A model generated the notes under the pieces. It worked only from the letters and a program-made list of their open reading frames with translations, searched no databases and had not been told where the DNA came from. Shown here piece after piece: positions 43,093-54,561 of a stretch of DNA of 64,000 nt. The translations under genes were made by a program, and so were the position numbers. Each line of letters opens with the position of its first letter. The stretch's first letter is position 1. The stretch covers positions 1-64,000 of the forward strand of contig NZ_JYNN01000009.1 of assembly GCF_000934765.1 (NCBI RefSeq), written 5' to 3'. The DNA is from Thiomicrospira microaerophila (GTDB lineage Bacteria > Pseudomonadota > Gammaproteobacteria > Thiomicrospirales > Thiomicrospiraceae).

Positions 43093-44829
43093 ATGAGTCC
43101 CGTATTTTCATTTGTTCACTATTTTCGCATTCTATCCGTGGCCTTGCTCTTGTTGGTCGGTCAGTATGCATTGGCTTCTAATGCGGAGTTGTCAAGCATT
43201 CGCTTAGGGCAAACACCCGATCAAACGCGCATTGTTTTTGAAATTAAAAATAATGATCGTTTTGAAGTGCAGCGCTTGTCTAACCCTGAGCGATTAGTGG
43301 TAGATTTTTATAATGCACGAAACACTGTATCGTTTAGAAATCAGTTTTTTCAAGATCCCCGTCTTGCGGGTATTCGGCTGTCAACGGATCAGCATCGAAC
43401 CCGCGTCGTGTTGGATTTGCGCGCGGCTTATCAATACCGTTATTTTACCTTGGCTAAAAATGGCCATAGGCCAGAGCGTTTAGTGATTGATTTAACACAG
43501 CCGATGTTAGCACAAGCCCAGCCAGGTCAAGCGCCAGTGCAAGGGGCGCGTACTGCACAGGCGGCCGAATCGGCACCGAAGTCACAGCGCTCTGTTGTTG
43601 TGACGGCACGCGCGGAGCCTGTGGCGCCAGCTGCGCCAGCTCCTGCTTCCTCACCCGCACCGGTTAGGGAGTTGGTGCAAGCTAAAGCGTCTGCGCCCGC
43701 GTCCGTGATGCCGACCAAGTCAGTAAAAAATAAAACAACCGAGTCGATGTTGGATGCAAACCGCGATTTTATCGCCGATAAGTCTTTTATTATTGCGATT
43801 GACCCTGGACACGGTGGGCGTGATGTCGGTGCCATTGGCCCAACAGGTGTATATGAAAAAGACGTGGTATTGGCTTTATCGAAAAGATTAAAGCAAGAAA
43901 TCGATGCGCAGCCCAATATGCGTGCGATCTTGACGCGTGACACGGATGTGTATTTAAATTTGCAAGAACGTATTGCGATCGCAAGGCGTCATAATGCTGA
44001 TATTTTTATTTCAGTGCATGCGGATGCCTACTCTAGCAGTTCACCAAGAGGCGGCTCTATTTATGTGTTATCTAACCGAGGCGCGAGTAGTGTCATGGCA
44101 CGAAAATTGGCGCAACGTGAAAACGCGGCGTTGGGTGTAGTGCAACTTGCTGGGCGCGATGTCGATGTGGCAACGGTGTTAACAGATTTAACGCGTGAAG
44201 CGAACTTGCGTGCGAGTCGAAAGCTTGGTTCGACAGTGTTAGCGCAGATGGAGTCTAATAATTTGACATTGCATAAAACCACGGTGCAATCGGCGGAGTT
44301 TGCTGTTTTGCGCTCAATTGATATGCCCTCGATGTTAGTAGAGGCCGCGTTTATCTCTAACCCTTATGAGGAAAAACGCTTGCAAGATCCGGTGTTTCAT
44401 CAAACCTTTGCGCAGAGTGTTACACAAGGGTTAGCTACATTTATTGAGCGAACCGGTCATGCACCACGTTGGGGTGAGACCTTGTATGTCAATGTCGATG
44501 TGCGCCGCGGCGACACGCTGTCGGATATTGCACAGTCTTATGGTGTGTCAATGCGAGAGTTAATGCGGCTCAATAATATGACCAATCCTAATCAGTTGCA
44601 CGTTGGTAGACAGTTGCGCGTGCCGGTGACTGAGAAAATGATGGTGCAGTATGAAAAAATATACAAGGTCAAGCCAGGTGATACCTTATCGGCGATTGCG
44701 CTAGAGAATAAGGTCTCCGTGAAGGCATTAATGGAGGCGAATAATCTTCGCAATCCTAATCAGTTGTATGTTGGACGTGAGTTGAAGATACCGGTTAAAC
44801 AGAGTTTGCTAACGGTTGCTGCGCGCTAA
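43093..44829 (+). CDS. amiC: N-acetylmuramoyl-L-alanine amidase (AmiC/AmiB-like) with two LysM domains
   Basis: 578 residues from ATG 43093 (GGA seven bases upstream; an in-frame GTG at 43081 is the alternative). Signal peptide (LLLVGQYALA), AMIN domain (~30-135), Ala/Pro-rich linker, zinc Amidase_3 domain (IDPGHGGRDVGAIG, SVHADAY, PSMLVEAAFISNP), then two C-terminal LysM domains each ending NPNQL(H/Y)VGR. It cuts septal peptidoglycan for daughter-cell separation in the periplasm. LysM tails are usual for the AmiB/AmiC group outside E. coli. Confidence 0.93.
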   Translation: MSPVFSFVHYFRILSVALLLLVGQYALASNAELSSIRLGQTPDQTRIVFEIKNNDRFEVQRLSNPERLVVDFYNARNTVSFRNQFFQDPRLAGIRLSTDQHRTRVVLDLRAAYQYRYFTLAKNGHRPERLVIDLTQPMLAQAQPGQAPVQGARTAQAAESAPKSQRSVVVTARAEPVAPAAPAPASSPAPVRELVQAKASAPASVMPTKSVKNKTTESMLDANRDFIADKSFIIAIDPGHGGRDVGAIGPTGVYEKDVVLALSKRLKQEIDAQPNMRAILTRDTDVYLNLQERIAIARRHNADIFISVHADAYSSSSPRGGSIYVLSNRGASSVMARKLAQRENAALGVVQLAGRDVDVATVLTDLTREANLRASRKLGSTVLAQMESNNLTLHKTTVQSAEFAVLRSIDMPSMLVEAAFISNPYEEKRLQDPVFHQTFAQSVTQGLATFIERTGHAPRWGETLYVNVDVRRGDTLSDIAQSYGVSMRELMRLNNMTNPNQLHVGRQLRVPVTEKMMVQYEKIYKVKPGDTLSAIALENKVSVKALMEANNLRNPNQLYVGRELKIPVKQSLLTVAAR

Positions 44830-44905
44830 TCAATGGGATTAGGTTCACCAAAAGCAACATGCTTTGATAAAATAGCGCCTCTTTTACTTTAACTAGCTGG
44901 GTTCT

Positions 44906-46765
44906 ATGTCTTTAAATTCTGTATTACCAACGCGCCCTATTCAACGTTTATCCGAAGCGCTAGCTAACCAAATTGCGGCAGGTGAAGTGGTCGAACGGCC
45001 TGTGTCTGTTGTTAAGGAGTTGTTGGAAAATGCCTTGGACTCCGGTGCAACAGAGATTTTAATTGCGGTTGAGGAGGGCGGCGAAAAGTCTATCCAGGTA
45101 ACCGATAACGGCAAGGGCATTGCAGCCGATCAAATGTTGCTTGCTGTTAGCCGGCATGCAACCAGTAAGATCACTTGTTATCAAGAGTTGAGTGCGGTGG
45201 CAAGCTTAGGCTTTCGTGGCGAAGCCTTGGCCAGTATTAGCTCGGTTTCACGTTTTGAATTAATCAGTCGTCAAGATGTGAGTGCGAATGCTTGGCGCAT
45301 TAAGTCTGATAGTGGTGAGCGCTGGTCAGCCTTAGAACCTGTTGCGGGTAAACTCGGTACACGCGTCAAAGTCGACGATCTCTTTTTTAACACACCAGCA
45401 CGTAAAAAGTTTTTGCGTGCGCCGCGCACCGAGTTTAATCATATTGATGAGCTGGTTAGGCGTGCGATGTTGAGTCGAATGGAAGTTGCTATACAGTTGG
45501 TGCATAATCATAAAACGGTGCGTCAGGTTGAGGCGGCGGTCACCCGTGAGGCGCAGATAAAAAGACTGGGGCGATTGCTGGGTGATGATTTTGTTACACA
45601 GAGTATGCATGTTGAGTTTGAGGCGCAAGATGTAAAGCTGGAAGGCTGGTTAGCGTTACCGACGTTTAATCGCTCGCAAAACGATATGCAATATATCTTT
45701 GTGAATGGGCGGATTGTACGAGATCGCTTATTATTCCATGCTTTAAAGCAAGCCTATGCCGATGTGCTCTATAATGGACGCCATCCCGCCTATGTGCTGT
45801 TTTTGAGTTTACCCTTTGAGAAGGTGGATGTGAACGTACATCCTGCAAAATATGAAGTGCGCTTTGCGGATAGTCGCTTTGTGTATGACTTTATTCGTCG
45901 TTCGGTGCGCGATGTGGTCGCGCGCCCAATTACACAAGCCGATGCCATGCGTGAAAGCCCGGCATCGGTGTTTGAACGGCCGGATCAACATAGGCAGGGT
46001 AAGTCGGTTTCGACCTCGTTTCTGGCGCCGCATAAGCCATCACCGCGTGAGTCTCAGGCATTTTTTGCCTTTCAGCAGCCCGTTGAACTACCCTTGTCCG
46101 ATGTGCCAAGCATTAATGAGCCTTTGTTGCAGGCGTATGCGGATGGCTCGGATACGCGCTTAGCGTCAACATCAAATGCTATTCCGCCATTAGGTTTTGC
46201 AAAGATGCAACTGCATGGTGTGTATATTCTGGCTGAAAATGAGCAGGGCTTGGTGTTGGTTGATATGCATGCCGCACATGAGCGTATCGTGTATGAGCGT
46301 ATGAAAACACAATGGCAAAATCAGCGTTTGATTGCGCAACCTTTGTTGGTGCCAATTAGTTTAACACTTGACCTCGCCGATATGCGCGCCTGGGAAACGC
46401 ATCAGGCCTGGTTGGAAAAGCTCGGGTTTGAGCTGGAAGCACTTGGCCCACAGCAGTTAAAAGTCAGCGCTGTGCCTACCTTATTGGCTAAGGCCGATAT
46501 TGCACAATTAATTAAAGACGTATTGGCAGATTGGCGACAGCATCAAGACAGTGAGCGGATTGAATCACAGATCAACGCGCGGCTTTCAACAATGGCATGT
46601 CATGGTGCTGTGCGCGCTCATCGTCAACTAAGTTTGGCTGAGATGAATCAACTATTACGTGATATGGAGCAAACGCCTGCTTCGTCGCAATGTAATCATG
46701 GTCGACCGACCTGGGTCGGCTTGTCGATGAAGCAGTTAGATAGCTTATTCATGCGAGGGCAATAA
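44906..46765 (+). CDS. mutL: DNA mismatch repair protein MutL
   Basis: 619 residues. The N-terminal GHKL ATPase (ENALDSGATEI, DNGKGI, LGFRGEALASI) is intact. The C-terminal domain has the endonuclease metal motif DMHAAHERIVYE (family DQHA-x2-E-x4-E) and the distal CNHGRPTWV motif. So this MutL is predicted to nick DNA itself, as in bacteria without MutH. A TGATAAAAT extended -10 (44865-44873) lies upstream. Confidence 0.96.
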   Translation: MSLNSVLPTRPIQRLSEALANQIAAGEVVERPVSVVKELLENALDSGATEILIAVEEGGEKSIQVTDNGKGIAADQMLLAVSRHATSKITCYQELSAVASLGFRGEALASISSVSRFELISRQDVSANAWRIKSDSGERWSALEPVAGKLGTRVKVDDLFFNTPARKKFLRAPRTEFNHIDELVRRAMLSRMEVAIQLVHNHKTVRQVEAAVTREAQIKRLGRLLGDDFVTQSMHVEFEAQDVKLEGWLALPTFNRSQNDMQYIFVNGRIVRDRLLFHALKQAYADVLYNGRHPAYVLFLSLPFEKVDVNVHPAKYEVRFADSRFVYDFIRRSVRDVVARPITQADAMRESPASVFERPDQHRQGKSVSTSFLAPHKPSPRESQAFFAFQQPVELPLSDVPSINEPLLQAYADGSDTRLASTSNAIPPLGFAKMQLHGVYILAENEQGLVLVDMHAAHERIVYERMKTQWQNQRLIAQPLLVPISLTLDLADMRAWETHQAWLEKLGFELEALGPQQLKVSAVPTLLAKADIAQLIKDVLADWRQHQDSERIESQINARLSTMACHGAVRAHRQLSLAEMNQLLRDMEQTPASSQCNHGRPTWVGLSMKQLDSLFMRGQ

Positions 46766-46766
46766 A

Positions 46767-47720
46767 GTGGATTTTTCTCAGTGGGTCAAGGATAAAAAGG
46801 TGTTGGCTATTATGGGGCCAACAGCGAGTGGTAAAACGGGTTTGGCGTTGGCATTGGCGCAACGTTATCCCCTAGAAATAATCAGTGTCGATTCGGCGCT
46901 GATTTATCGAGGAATGGATATCGGCACGGCGAAGCCGAGTGAGCAAGAGTTAGTGCAAGTGCCGCACCATTTGATCGATATCCTTGATCCGGATCAACGT
47001 TACTCGGCCGCTGATTTTGTGGCTGATTGTAAAGCGTTGGTCGCACAGATTCATCAGCGCGGGCGTTTGCCTGTCTTGGTGGGTGGGACGATGATGTACT
47101 TTCACGCTTTGCAACAGGGGCTGGCGGATTTGCCTTCAGCCGATGATGCGCTTCGGGCGAGGTTGATGTTGGATTATCAGCGGGATTCACAAGCGATGCA
47201 TGATCGCCTTGCATGCGTTGATCCGCAATCGGCGCAGCGTATTCATGCAAATGACCCACAGCGTTTGATTCGAGCATTGGAGATCTATCACCTGACCGGT
47301 GAGCCGCTGTCTGTCCTGCAAGCTAGGCAGGTTAAAGCGGGCTGGGATGTGAAGCTTTGTAAGCTGGCATTGATTCCGCAGGACCGTCAGCGTTTGCATC
47401 AGCGAATCGCTCAGCGCCTTGAGCAGATGTTTGCGCAGGACTTTATTAATGAGGTCGCGTTGTTGTACAGCCAGCCTGGTTTGCATGCCGACTTGCCTTC
47501 TATTCGTTGCGTTGGTTACCGTCAAGTGTGGGACTATTTAAGGGGTGAGTATGATCAGCGCACGGCCTTCGAGAAGTCACTGGTTGCTACGCGTCAATTA
47601 GCTAAACGTCAGTTGACCTGGTTAAGAAAAGAGCAAGATGTCGTGGTCATTGACCCGTTTGTATTGTCACAAGCCCAGCAACTCGCAACAATCGAATCCC
47701 TGTTAAACCTAGGGGAGTAG
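46767..47720 (+). CDS. miaA: tRNA dimethylallyltransferase MiaA
   Basis: 317 residues with P-loop GPTASGKTGLAL, SVDSALIYRGMDIGTAKP and the C-terminal QLAKRQLTWLRKE. It adds the isopentenyl group to A37 of tRNAs reading U-starting codons. It starts with GTG at 46767, one base after the mutL stop, with GAGGG seven bases upstream. Confidence 0.96.
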   Translation: MDFSQWVKDKKVLAIMGPTASGKTGLALALAQRYPLEIISVDSALIYRGMDIGTAKPSEQELVQVPHHLIDILDPDQRYSAADFVADCKALVAQIHQRGRLPVLVGGTMMYFHALQQGLADLPSADDALRARLMLDYQRDSQAMHDRLACVDPQSAQRIHANDPQRLIRALEIYHLTGEPLSVLQARQVKAGWDVKLCKLALIPQDRQRLHQRIAQRLEQMFAQDFINEVALLYSQPGLHADLPSIRCVGYRQVWDYLRGEYDQRTAFEKSLVATRQLAKRQLTWLRKEQDVVVIDPFVLSQAQQLATIESLLNLGE

Positions 47721-47828
47721 AAAAAATATTAAACATCAAAATCATGGCTATGTTATGCTTTTGACTTCGTGGGCTTTGCCCCACCATCTTTCGCTATAAA
47801 ATACCATTAGAATAATAAGGAAAGTAAA

Positions 47829-48095
47829 ATGGAAAAAGCCAAACCAGCAAAGGCGCTGCCAATTCAAGACCCCTATTTAAACGCCCTGCGCAAAGAGCGT
47901 ATTAATGTATCCATCTATTTAGTAAATGGTGTTAAGCTACAAGGTCGTGTGGACTCATTTGATCAATTTGTTGTGCTTTTACGCAGCAACGTCACGCAAA
48001 TGGTTTACAAGCATGCTATTTCAACAATCGTGCCGATGCGTGATCCAAAAGCATTTGAATTTGGCGCGTCTGACACAGAAAAAGACAGTGATTAA
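47829..48095 (+). CDS. hfq: RNA chaperone Hfq
   Basis: 88 residues. The Sm1 motif ([20 protein letters not shown]) and Sm2 ([12 protein letters not shown]) are complete; distal-face and rim residues look normal, and the C-terminal tail is short and acidic. It supports small-RNA regulation. ATG 47829 has AAGGAAAG upstream. Confidence 0.97.
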   Translation: MEKAKPAKALPIQDPYLNALRKERINVSIYLVNGVKLQGRVDSFDQFVVLLRSNVTQMVYKHAISTIVPMRDPKAFEFGASDTEKDSD

Positions 48096-48115
48096 ATTTT
48101 AGGCGTATTGAATTC

Positions 48116-49411
48116 ATGGAATTATTTGGTCGTATCGAGCGTAAAGCGCTTGACCGTGCGGTATTGGTACACGTTGATTTTGAAAGTGAAGATAATCGTG
48201 AAGATTTAGCGGAGTTTTATGAATTAGTCGATTCAGCGGGTGCAGAAATTGGTGAACTGATTACGACTAAACGCAGTAGTCCTGATGCCAAGTACTTTGT
48301 CGGCAGTGGTAAGGCACAGGATATTGCCGATGCTGTTAAGTTGCACCAAGCGGATGTGGTGATTGTTAATCACGCACTGACGCCGGCACAAGAGCGCAAC
48401 CTTGAGCGTCTGGCCCAGTGTCGTGTGATTGACCGAGTAGGTTTAATTCTCGATATCTTTGCTCAGCGTGCGCGTTCGCACGAGGGCAAGTTACAGGTTG
48501 AACTTGCCCAGTTGCGTCACATGTCAACACGACTCGTTCGCGGCTGGACCCATCTTGAGCGTCAAAAGGGCGGGATTGGTATGCGTGGACCGGGCGAAAC
48601 CCAACTCGAGTCCGATCGTCGCTTACTTCAAGAGCGTATCAAGCAATTGCTTAAACGTATTGATAAAGTACGCCAGCAACGTGCGCTAGGGCGCAGAAGT
48701 CGAAAAAAATCGGATGTGCCAACGGTCACGATTGTAGGTTACACTAACGCGGGTAAGTCCACGCTATTTAATCAAATGACAACAGCGGAGGTGTATGCCG
48801 AAGACCGGTTGTTCGCCACTCTAGATGCGACTCTGCGCAGTGTACATTTGCCTGGCGCGGGCAAGGTCATATTGGCTGATACCGTTGGATTTATTCGCCA
48901 TATTCCACATGATTTAGTTGTCGCCTTCCGTTCAACGCTTGAAGAAACCAGTGAAGCGCAATTATTGATTCATCTCGTAGATGCGAGTGATCCCTTGCGT
49001 GAAGAGAAGATGTTTGAAGTGCAAAAGGTTATCGAAGAAGTCGGGGCGCAAGATGTGCCGCAACTTTTGGTGTTCAACAAAATTGACTGCCTGGATCCTG
49101 CAATTGAATCTAAAGTCGATTTTGATGATCAAGGTATACCACAACGCGTTTGGTTGTCTGCGAAGTTAAACCAGGGTATTGATGAGTTAAAAGATGCGAT
49201 GGCCTCTTTTTTTAAGGGTCAGTTTGTTAAGGCAAGCGTTGGGCTACCCTCAAGTGCAGGGCAGCAGCGTGCGCAGCTTTATGCGTTAGGTAAAGTCGAT
49301 GAAGAAACCTTTGATGAGCAAGGACACATGCTTGTAAAAATGACATTAACACGGCAACAGTGGGAGCAGGTGAAAGCCTGGCCTGAGTTGATCAGTATTG
49401 AATCCTTATAG
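48116..49411 (+). CDS. hflX: Ribosome-associated GTPase HflX
   Basis: 431 residues. The N-terminal ATP-binding HflX domain and GTPase domain (GYTNAGKSTLFN, DTVGFIRHIP, NKID) are complete. HflX splits stalled ribosomes under stress. A 9-bp hairpin (CTAACTGCA/TGCAGTTAG, 49416-49442) follows the stop without a T-tract. Confidence 0.96.
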   Translation: MELFGRIERKALDRAVLVHVDFESEDNREDLAEFYELVDSAGAEIGELITTKRSSPDAKYFVGSGKAQDIADAVKLHQADVVIVNHALTPAQERNLERLAQCRVIDRVGLILDIFAQRARSHEGKLQVELAQLRHMSTRLVRGWTHLERQKGGIGMRGPGETQLESDRRLLQERIKQLLKRIDKVRQQRALGRRSRKKSDVPTVTIVGYTNAGKSTLFNQMTTAEVYAEDRLFATLDATLRSVHLPGAGKVILADTVGFIRHIPHDLVVAFRSTLEETSEAQLLIHLVDASDPLREEKMFEVQKVIEEVGAQDVPQLLVFNKIDCLDPAIESKVDFDDQGIPQRVWLSAKLNQGIDELKDAMASFFKGQFVKASVGLPSSAGQQRAQLYALGKVDEETFDEQGHMLVKMTLTRQQWEQVKAWPELISIESL

Positions 49412-49475
49412 CGGACTAACTGCACAATTAATCTGCAGTTAGAGCAGTACAACGCTATAAAATTAATTAATAGGG

Positions 49476-49504
49476 ATGACAATTAAAGTCTAACACCCTA
49501 AAAT
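49476..49504 (+). promoter_or_regulatory. Sigma-70 type promoter before hflK
   Basis: ATGACA (49476-49481), 17-base spacer, TAAAAT (49499-49504). It is 28 bases upstream of the hflK ATG. Confidence 0.5.
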
Positions 49505-49532
49505 AGTTCGACCTTATTATTTGGAGATAAAT

Positions 49533-50807
49533 ATGGCTTGGAATGAACCGGGAAAACCTGGACAAGACCCATGGGGAAATGGCTCTGGTGGGAATTCTGG
49601 ACGCAACGATGGACCAAGCGAGCCGAGAGGCCCAAGAGGACCAAAGAAACGCAAGGATCAAGATTTAGACGAGTTGTTGCAAAAAGCGCAGCAAATGTTT
49701 GGCGGTGCGGGCAATAAATTTAGTGGTGGGATTGGCAACAAGGGCATAGGCGCAATATTTTTGATTGTGCTAGTGGTTTGGTTGTTATCCGGTATTTATA
49801 TTGTGGATACCGCTGAGCGTGGTGTCGTGACCCGCTTTGGGGGTTATGTGCAAGAAACGGGCCCAGGGCCACATTGGCATATACCTTATCCGATTGAATC
49901 CGTACAAAAAGTTAATGTGGATCGGATTCGTACCGCTGAAATTGGTTATCGTTCCGATGCACAAAATCGTTCAGGCAGTGTGCTAGCCGAATCGTTGATG
50001 TTGACGCGTGACGAGAATATTGTTGATATCCGTATTGCGGTTCAATATCGAGTTAGCTCAGCGGCAGAGTATTTGTTTAATGTGCGCGACCCGGATGCCA
50101 CCTTAAGAATGGCATCAGAAAGTGCGATTCGTGAGATTGTCGGTAAAAACACAATGGATTATGTGTTAACCCAGGGGCGTAACGAAGTGGTTGCCATGGT
50201 GCGTGAGCTTACACAGAAAAATCTTGATTCCTATCAGGCGGGTTTGTTTATTACCACCGTGAACCTGCAGGATGCTCAGCCACCTGAGCAGGTACAGTCT
50301 GCATTTGCCGATGTGGTCAAGGCGCGTGAGGATAGAGAGCGTTTAATCAATGAAGCCGAAGCCTACTCTAACCGTATTTTGCCGGAAGCCCGTGGTCAAG
50401 CCGCACGTATTGTAGAAGAAGCGCGCGCTTATCGTGATCAAGTGGTTGCCCAAGCACAAGGTCAAGCTAGCCGTTTTACCAGTGTGGTGACCGAGTATCA
50501 AAAAGCACCTGAAATCATGCGTGAACGCTTGTATCTTGAGGCGATGACCAATGTGCTTTCGAATACCAGTAAAGTTTTAATGGGGGCTGAAAATTCAAAC
50601 AATCTGATGTACTTACCTTTGGATAAGATGATGGGTGGGGCACAAGCCAATGTACCGTTCAATGCTAATCTGGGTCAAACACCGGCACCATCGGCGACAG
50701 GGTCAAGAGTGAATAGTGGTGCTTCAACATCCAGAGTGGCACCGGCAGACGGGTCACAACCACAAACTAACATTCGCGACTTCTTAAGCAATAGGGAGAT
50801 ACGTTAA
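49533..50807 (+). CDS. hflK: FtsH protease modulator HflK
   Basis: 424 residues from ATG 49533, six bases after GGAG; an in-frame TTG twelve bases upstream is unlikely. A Gly/Pro-rich cytoplasmic N-terminus, one membrane segment (~70-92), the SPFH/band-7 domain and a helical tail are visible. With HflC it forms the periplasmic cage around FtsH. The ribosome site of hflC lies in its last codons. Confidence 0.96.
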   Translation: MAWNEPGKPGQDPWGNGSGGNSGRNDGPSEPRGPRGPKKRKDQDLDELLQKAQQMFGGAGNKFSGGIGNKGIGAIFLIVLVVWLLSGIYIVDTAERGVVTRFGGYVQETGPGPHWHIPYPIESVQKVNVDRIRTAEIGYRSDAQNRSGSVLAESLMLTRDENIVDIRIAVQYRVSSAAEYLFNVRDPDATLRMASESAIREIVGKNTMDYVLTQGRNEVVAMVRELTQKNLDSYQAGLFITTVNLQDAQPPEQVQSAFADVVKAREDRERLINEAEAYSNRILPEARGQAARIVEEARAYRDQVVAQAQGQASRFTSVVTEYQKAPEIMRERLYLEAMTNVLSNTSKVLMGAENSNNLMYLPLDKMMGGAQANVPFNANLGQTPAPSATGSRVNSGASTSRVAPADGSQPQTNIRDFLSNREIR

Positions 50808-50808
50808 T

Positions 50809-51663
50809 ATGAAAGCGTTTATAGGAATATTTGTAGCCGCCGTGCTGTTTATCGGCACAAACTCATTGTTTGTAGTGAAAGAGGCTGAAACAGGGGTGGT
50901 GTTTCGTTTAGGGGAAATTGTAAAGTCAGATTTACAACCAGGCCTGCATTTAAAAACACCGTTTATCAACAATGTCAGAATGTTTGATCAACGTATTCAA
51001 ACGATGGATGCGACGCCAGAAAGATACCTAACCGGTGAGCTGAAAAACCTTGAAGTCGATTCGTATGTAAAATGGCGCGTACAAAACGCCGAACGTTTCT
51101 ATACATCGATGGGGGGGGATTACAATCTAGCCAACCAACGTTTATCGCAAATCATCAAAGATGGCTTACGTTCACAGTTCGGTAGTCGTACCGTTGAGGA
51201 TGTTATTTCAGGTGATCGTGTAGAAGTGGCACAGATTATAACTCGTCAAGCTGGGCGCGAAGCGGCGCAGTTTGGTATTGAAATTGTGGATGTGCGTTTG
51301 AAGCGAATTGACCTTCCACGTGATATCAGTGAATCGGTTTATCGTCGTATGGAAGCAGAGCGTCAACGTGTTGCTTCTGATTTACGCTCATTAGGCGGGG
51401 AAGCAGCAGAGCGTATCCGTGCCGATGCGGATAGACAGCGTACCGTCACGATTGCAAATGCTTTCCGTGAAGCAGAAGAAACGCGCGGTCAGGGCGATGC
51501 TCAAGCCGCCAGCATCTTCGCTGAAGCTTATAATGTAGATAAAGAGTTCTTTTCTTTTTATCAAAGTTTAAATGCTTATCAGCAATCGTTTTCAAGTAAG
51601 TCTGATATGATTATCCTTGATCCAAACACAGACTTCTTTAAACACTTTAATCCAACGCGTTAA
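50809..51663 (+). CDS. hflC: FtsH protease modulator HflC
   Basis: 284 residues. N-terminal membrane anchor (GIFVAAVLFIGTNSLFVV), SPFH domain and coiled coil. Partner of HflK, starting one base after it. A terminator follows. Confidence 0.96.
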   Translation: MKAFIGIFVAAVLFIGTNSLFVVKEAETGVVFRLGEIVKSDLQPGLHLKTPFINNVRMFDQRIQTMDATPERYLTGELKNLEVDSYVKWRVQNAERFYTSMGGDYNLANQRLSQIIKDGLRSQFGSRTVEDVISGDRVEVAQIITRQAGREAAQFGIEIVDVRLKRIDLPRDISESVYRRMEAERQRVASDLRSLGGEAAERIRADADRQRTVTIANAFREAEETRGQGDAQAASIFAEAYNVDKEFFSFYQSLNAYQQSFSSKSDMIILDPNTDFFKHFNPTR

Positions 51664-51677
51664 TTGGGTTTTGAATC

Positions 51678-51702
51678 AAAGGTGGGGCAACCCACCTTTT
51701 TT
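51678..51702 (+). terminator. Rho-independent terminator after hflC
   Basis: AAAGGTGGG and CCCACCTTT pair perfectly around GCAA and are followed by T3 more. Confidence 0.92.
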
Positions 51703-51730
51703 ATGGTAAATTTGGAAAAGATAAACACGA

Positions 51731-51916
51731 TTGGAAACGGTACTGATTACAGCGATTGCATTGGTCTTTATTTTTGAAGGCCTTTTGCCGTTTTTATTTC
51801 CTAAATTTTGGCAAAGGATCATGTCACAAGCCAGCCAACTCCCAGAAAATCATTTACGATTAACCGGATTAGCGAGCTTGATGATAGGTCTGATTATCCT
51901 ATGGCTTTGGGCTTAG
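51731..51916 (+). CDS. DUF2065 (YjeT-like) small membrane protein
   Basis: 61 residues from a TTG at 51731. There are two membrane segments (~4-24 and ~43-60) around a short loop, with the family pattern EGLLPFLFPKFW and the position between hflC and hisZ. Function unknown. A TTG start is inferred because no ATG gives a complete first membrane segment. Confidence 0.8.
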   Translation: METVLITAIALVFIFEGLLPFLFPKFWQRIMSQASQLPENHLRLTGLASLMIGLIILWLWA

Positions 51917-51939
51917 TCCCAAGGCTCTTTGACAAAAAG

Positions 51940-53121
51940 ATGAGTGTAATGCAACAAGACATATGGTTTACACCTGAAGGTATTGAAGACCTTCTTCCTG
52001 AGCAAGCTGAAAAGCTTGAATTTTATCGCCAAGGCTTACTCAATGCACTTAAGCTATCAGGCTATCAGCAAGTATTGCCGCCGATTGCTGAGTTTACTGA
52101 TTCGTTATTAACCGGTACCGGTCGTAAGTTAGCGTTAGATACCTGTCGTTTTACCGATTATGAAACTGGGCGAATGATGGGCGTGCGTGCCGACATGACG
52201 CCTCAGGTAGCGCGGATTGTCAGTAATCGCATTAAACCAACCGGTATTTTGCGTCTATGCTATGTCGGCGAGGTCTTAAAGTCGCGTAACAATAAGGCAA
52301 AAGGTTCGCGAAGCCCCATACAGTTAGGGGCCGAGTTATTTGGTCACAGCGGTGTTGAGAGTGACATTGAAATTATCGACATGATGCTCAATTGCGCACG
52401 ACTGATGAATCTCCCTAACTTGCAAATGAGCTTAGGCCATGTAGGAATTGTTCAGCAATTGATGACATTGGCGAGTTTATCAGACGCTGAACAGCTTGAA
52501 TTGGTTGATATTCTCAAACGCAAAGCCTTGCCAGAGTATCAGTCTTGGTTAGAGGGTCAAGGGGATAAGCTTGGTCAATTCTTAAATGCGTTTCAAGTAC
52601 TGCCTGAATTGTGTGGATCTGCTGAGCAAGTCATTACCAAGGCCAAGCCACTGTTTAGTGGGCTTAATAGCGAGCTTGAACAGGCGCTAACCAACCTGGA
52701 AACCCTGACGGCTTATTTAATGACCACGCAGCAGATTGAACCGCATTTAGATTTAAGTGATCTGCGTGGTTTTCAATACCATACCGGAGTTATTTTTGCT
52801 TGCTATACCGTAACAGATACGGCTGTGATCATTGCAAAAGGCGGCCGTTATGATCAGGTCTGTGCGGCTTTTGGAGAAGCGCATCCTGCAACGGGTTTTA
52901 GCATTGATTTGCGTAGTTTATTAGATCATTTGTCGCTCTCTGGTGTCGCATTGCGTCGTGTTTTTGCACCAATGAACCAAGACGCGGCACTCTATGAAAC
53001 AATAAACAAACTAAGAGTAGAAGGTTTGCAAGTGGTGCGTTTTTACGAGGGTGAAACGTTACCAGCTAATGCAGCGGTTTTAATCGAACAAAACGGCTGT
53101 TGGACAGTTAAAACTCACTAA
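51940..53121 (+). CDS. hisZ: ATP phosphoribosyltransferase regulatory subunit HisZ
   Basis: 393 residues from ATG 51940; an upstream in-frame start would overlap the previous gene and lacks homology-like sequence. It has a class II HisRS-like fold (TPEGIEDLLPEQAEKLEFYR, RADMTPQVARI) without the histidyl-tRNA synthetase C-terminal domain. It pairs with short HisG in the first step of histidine synthesis. Its presence implies a short-form HisG in this genome. Confidence 0.95.
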   Translation: MSVMQQDIWFTPEGIEDLLPEQAEKLEFYRQGLLNALKLSGYQQVLPPIAEFTDSLLTGTGRKLALDTCRFTDYETGRMMGVRADMTPQVARIVSNRIKPTGILRLCYVGEVLKSRNNKAKGSRSPIQLGAELFGHSGVESDIEIIDMMLNCARLMNLPNLQMSLGHVGIVQQLMTLASLSDAEQLELVDILKRKALPEYQSWLEGQGDKLGQFLNAFQVLPELCGSAEQVITKAKPLFSGLNSELEQALTNLETLTAYLMTTQQIEPHLDLSDLRGFQYHTGVIFACYTVTDTAVIIAKGGRYDQVCAAFGEAHPATGFSIDLRSLLDHLSLSGVALRRVFAPMNQDAALYETINKLRVEGLQVVRFYEGETLPANAAVLIEQNGCWTVKTH

Positions 53122-54459
<1,338 letters not shown>

Positions 54460-54532
54460 CTTATGACGATGTAGCAAGCTGGAGCGCTGTGCGTATCCAC
54501 CTTGCCCTGATTTTCTTGTTAAGACACAATCA

Positions 54533-54544
54533 ACCAGGCCTGGT
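54533..54544. repeat. 12-bp iterated palindrome, copy 4 (intergenic)
   Basis: Exact ACCAGGCCTGGT between purA and the convergent receiver gene. Confidence 0.8.
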
Positions 54545-54561
54545 AGGATACGTCTAGTTGT

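Noticed and set aside
47770-47787. GTGGG/CCCAC hairpin before hfq as a terminator of miaA
   Set aside because: Five base pairs, no T-tract, and miaA-hfq are normally co-transcribed.
54492-54552. CGTATCC/GGATACG pair after purA as a terminator
   Set aside because: 47-base loop and no T-tract.
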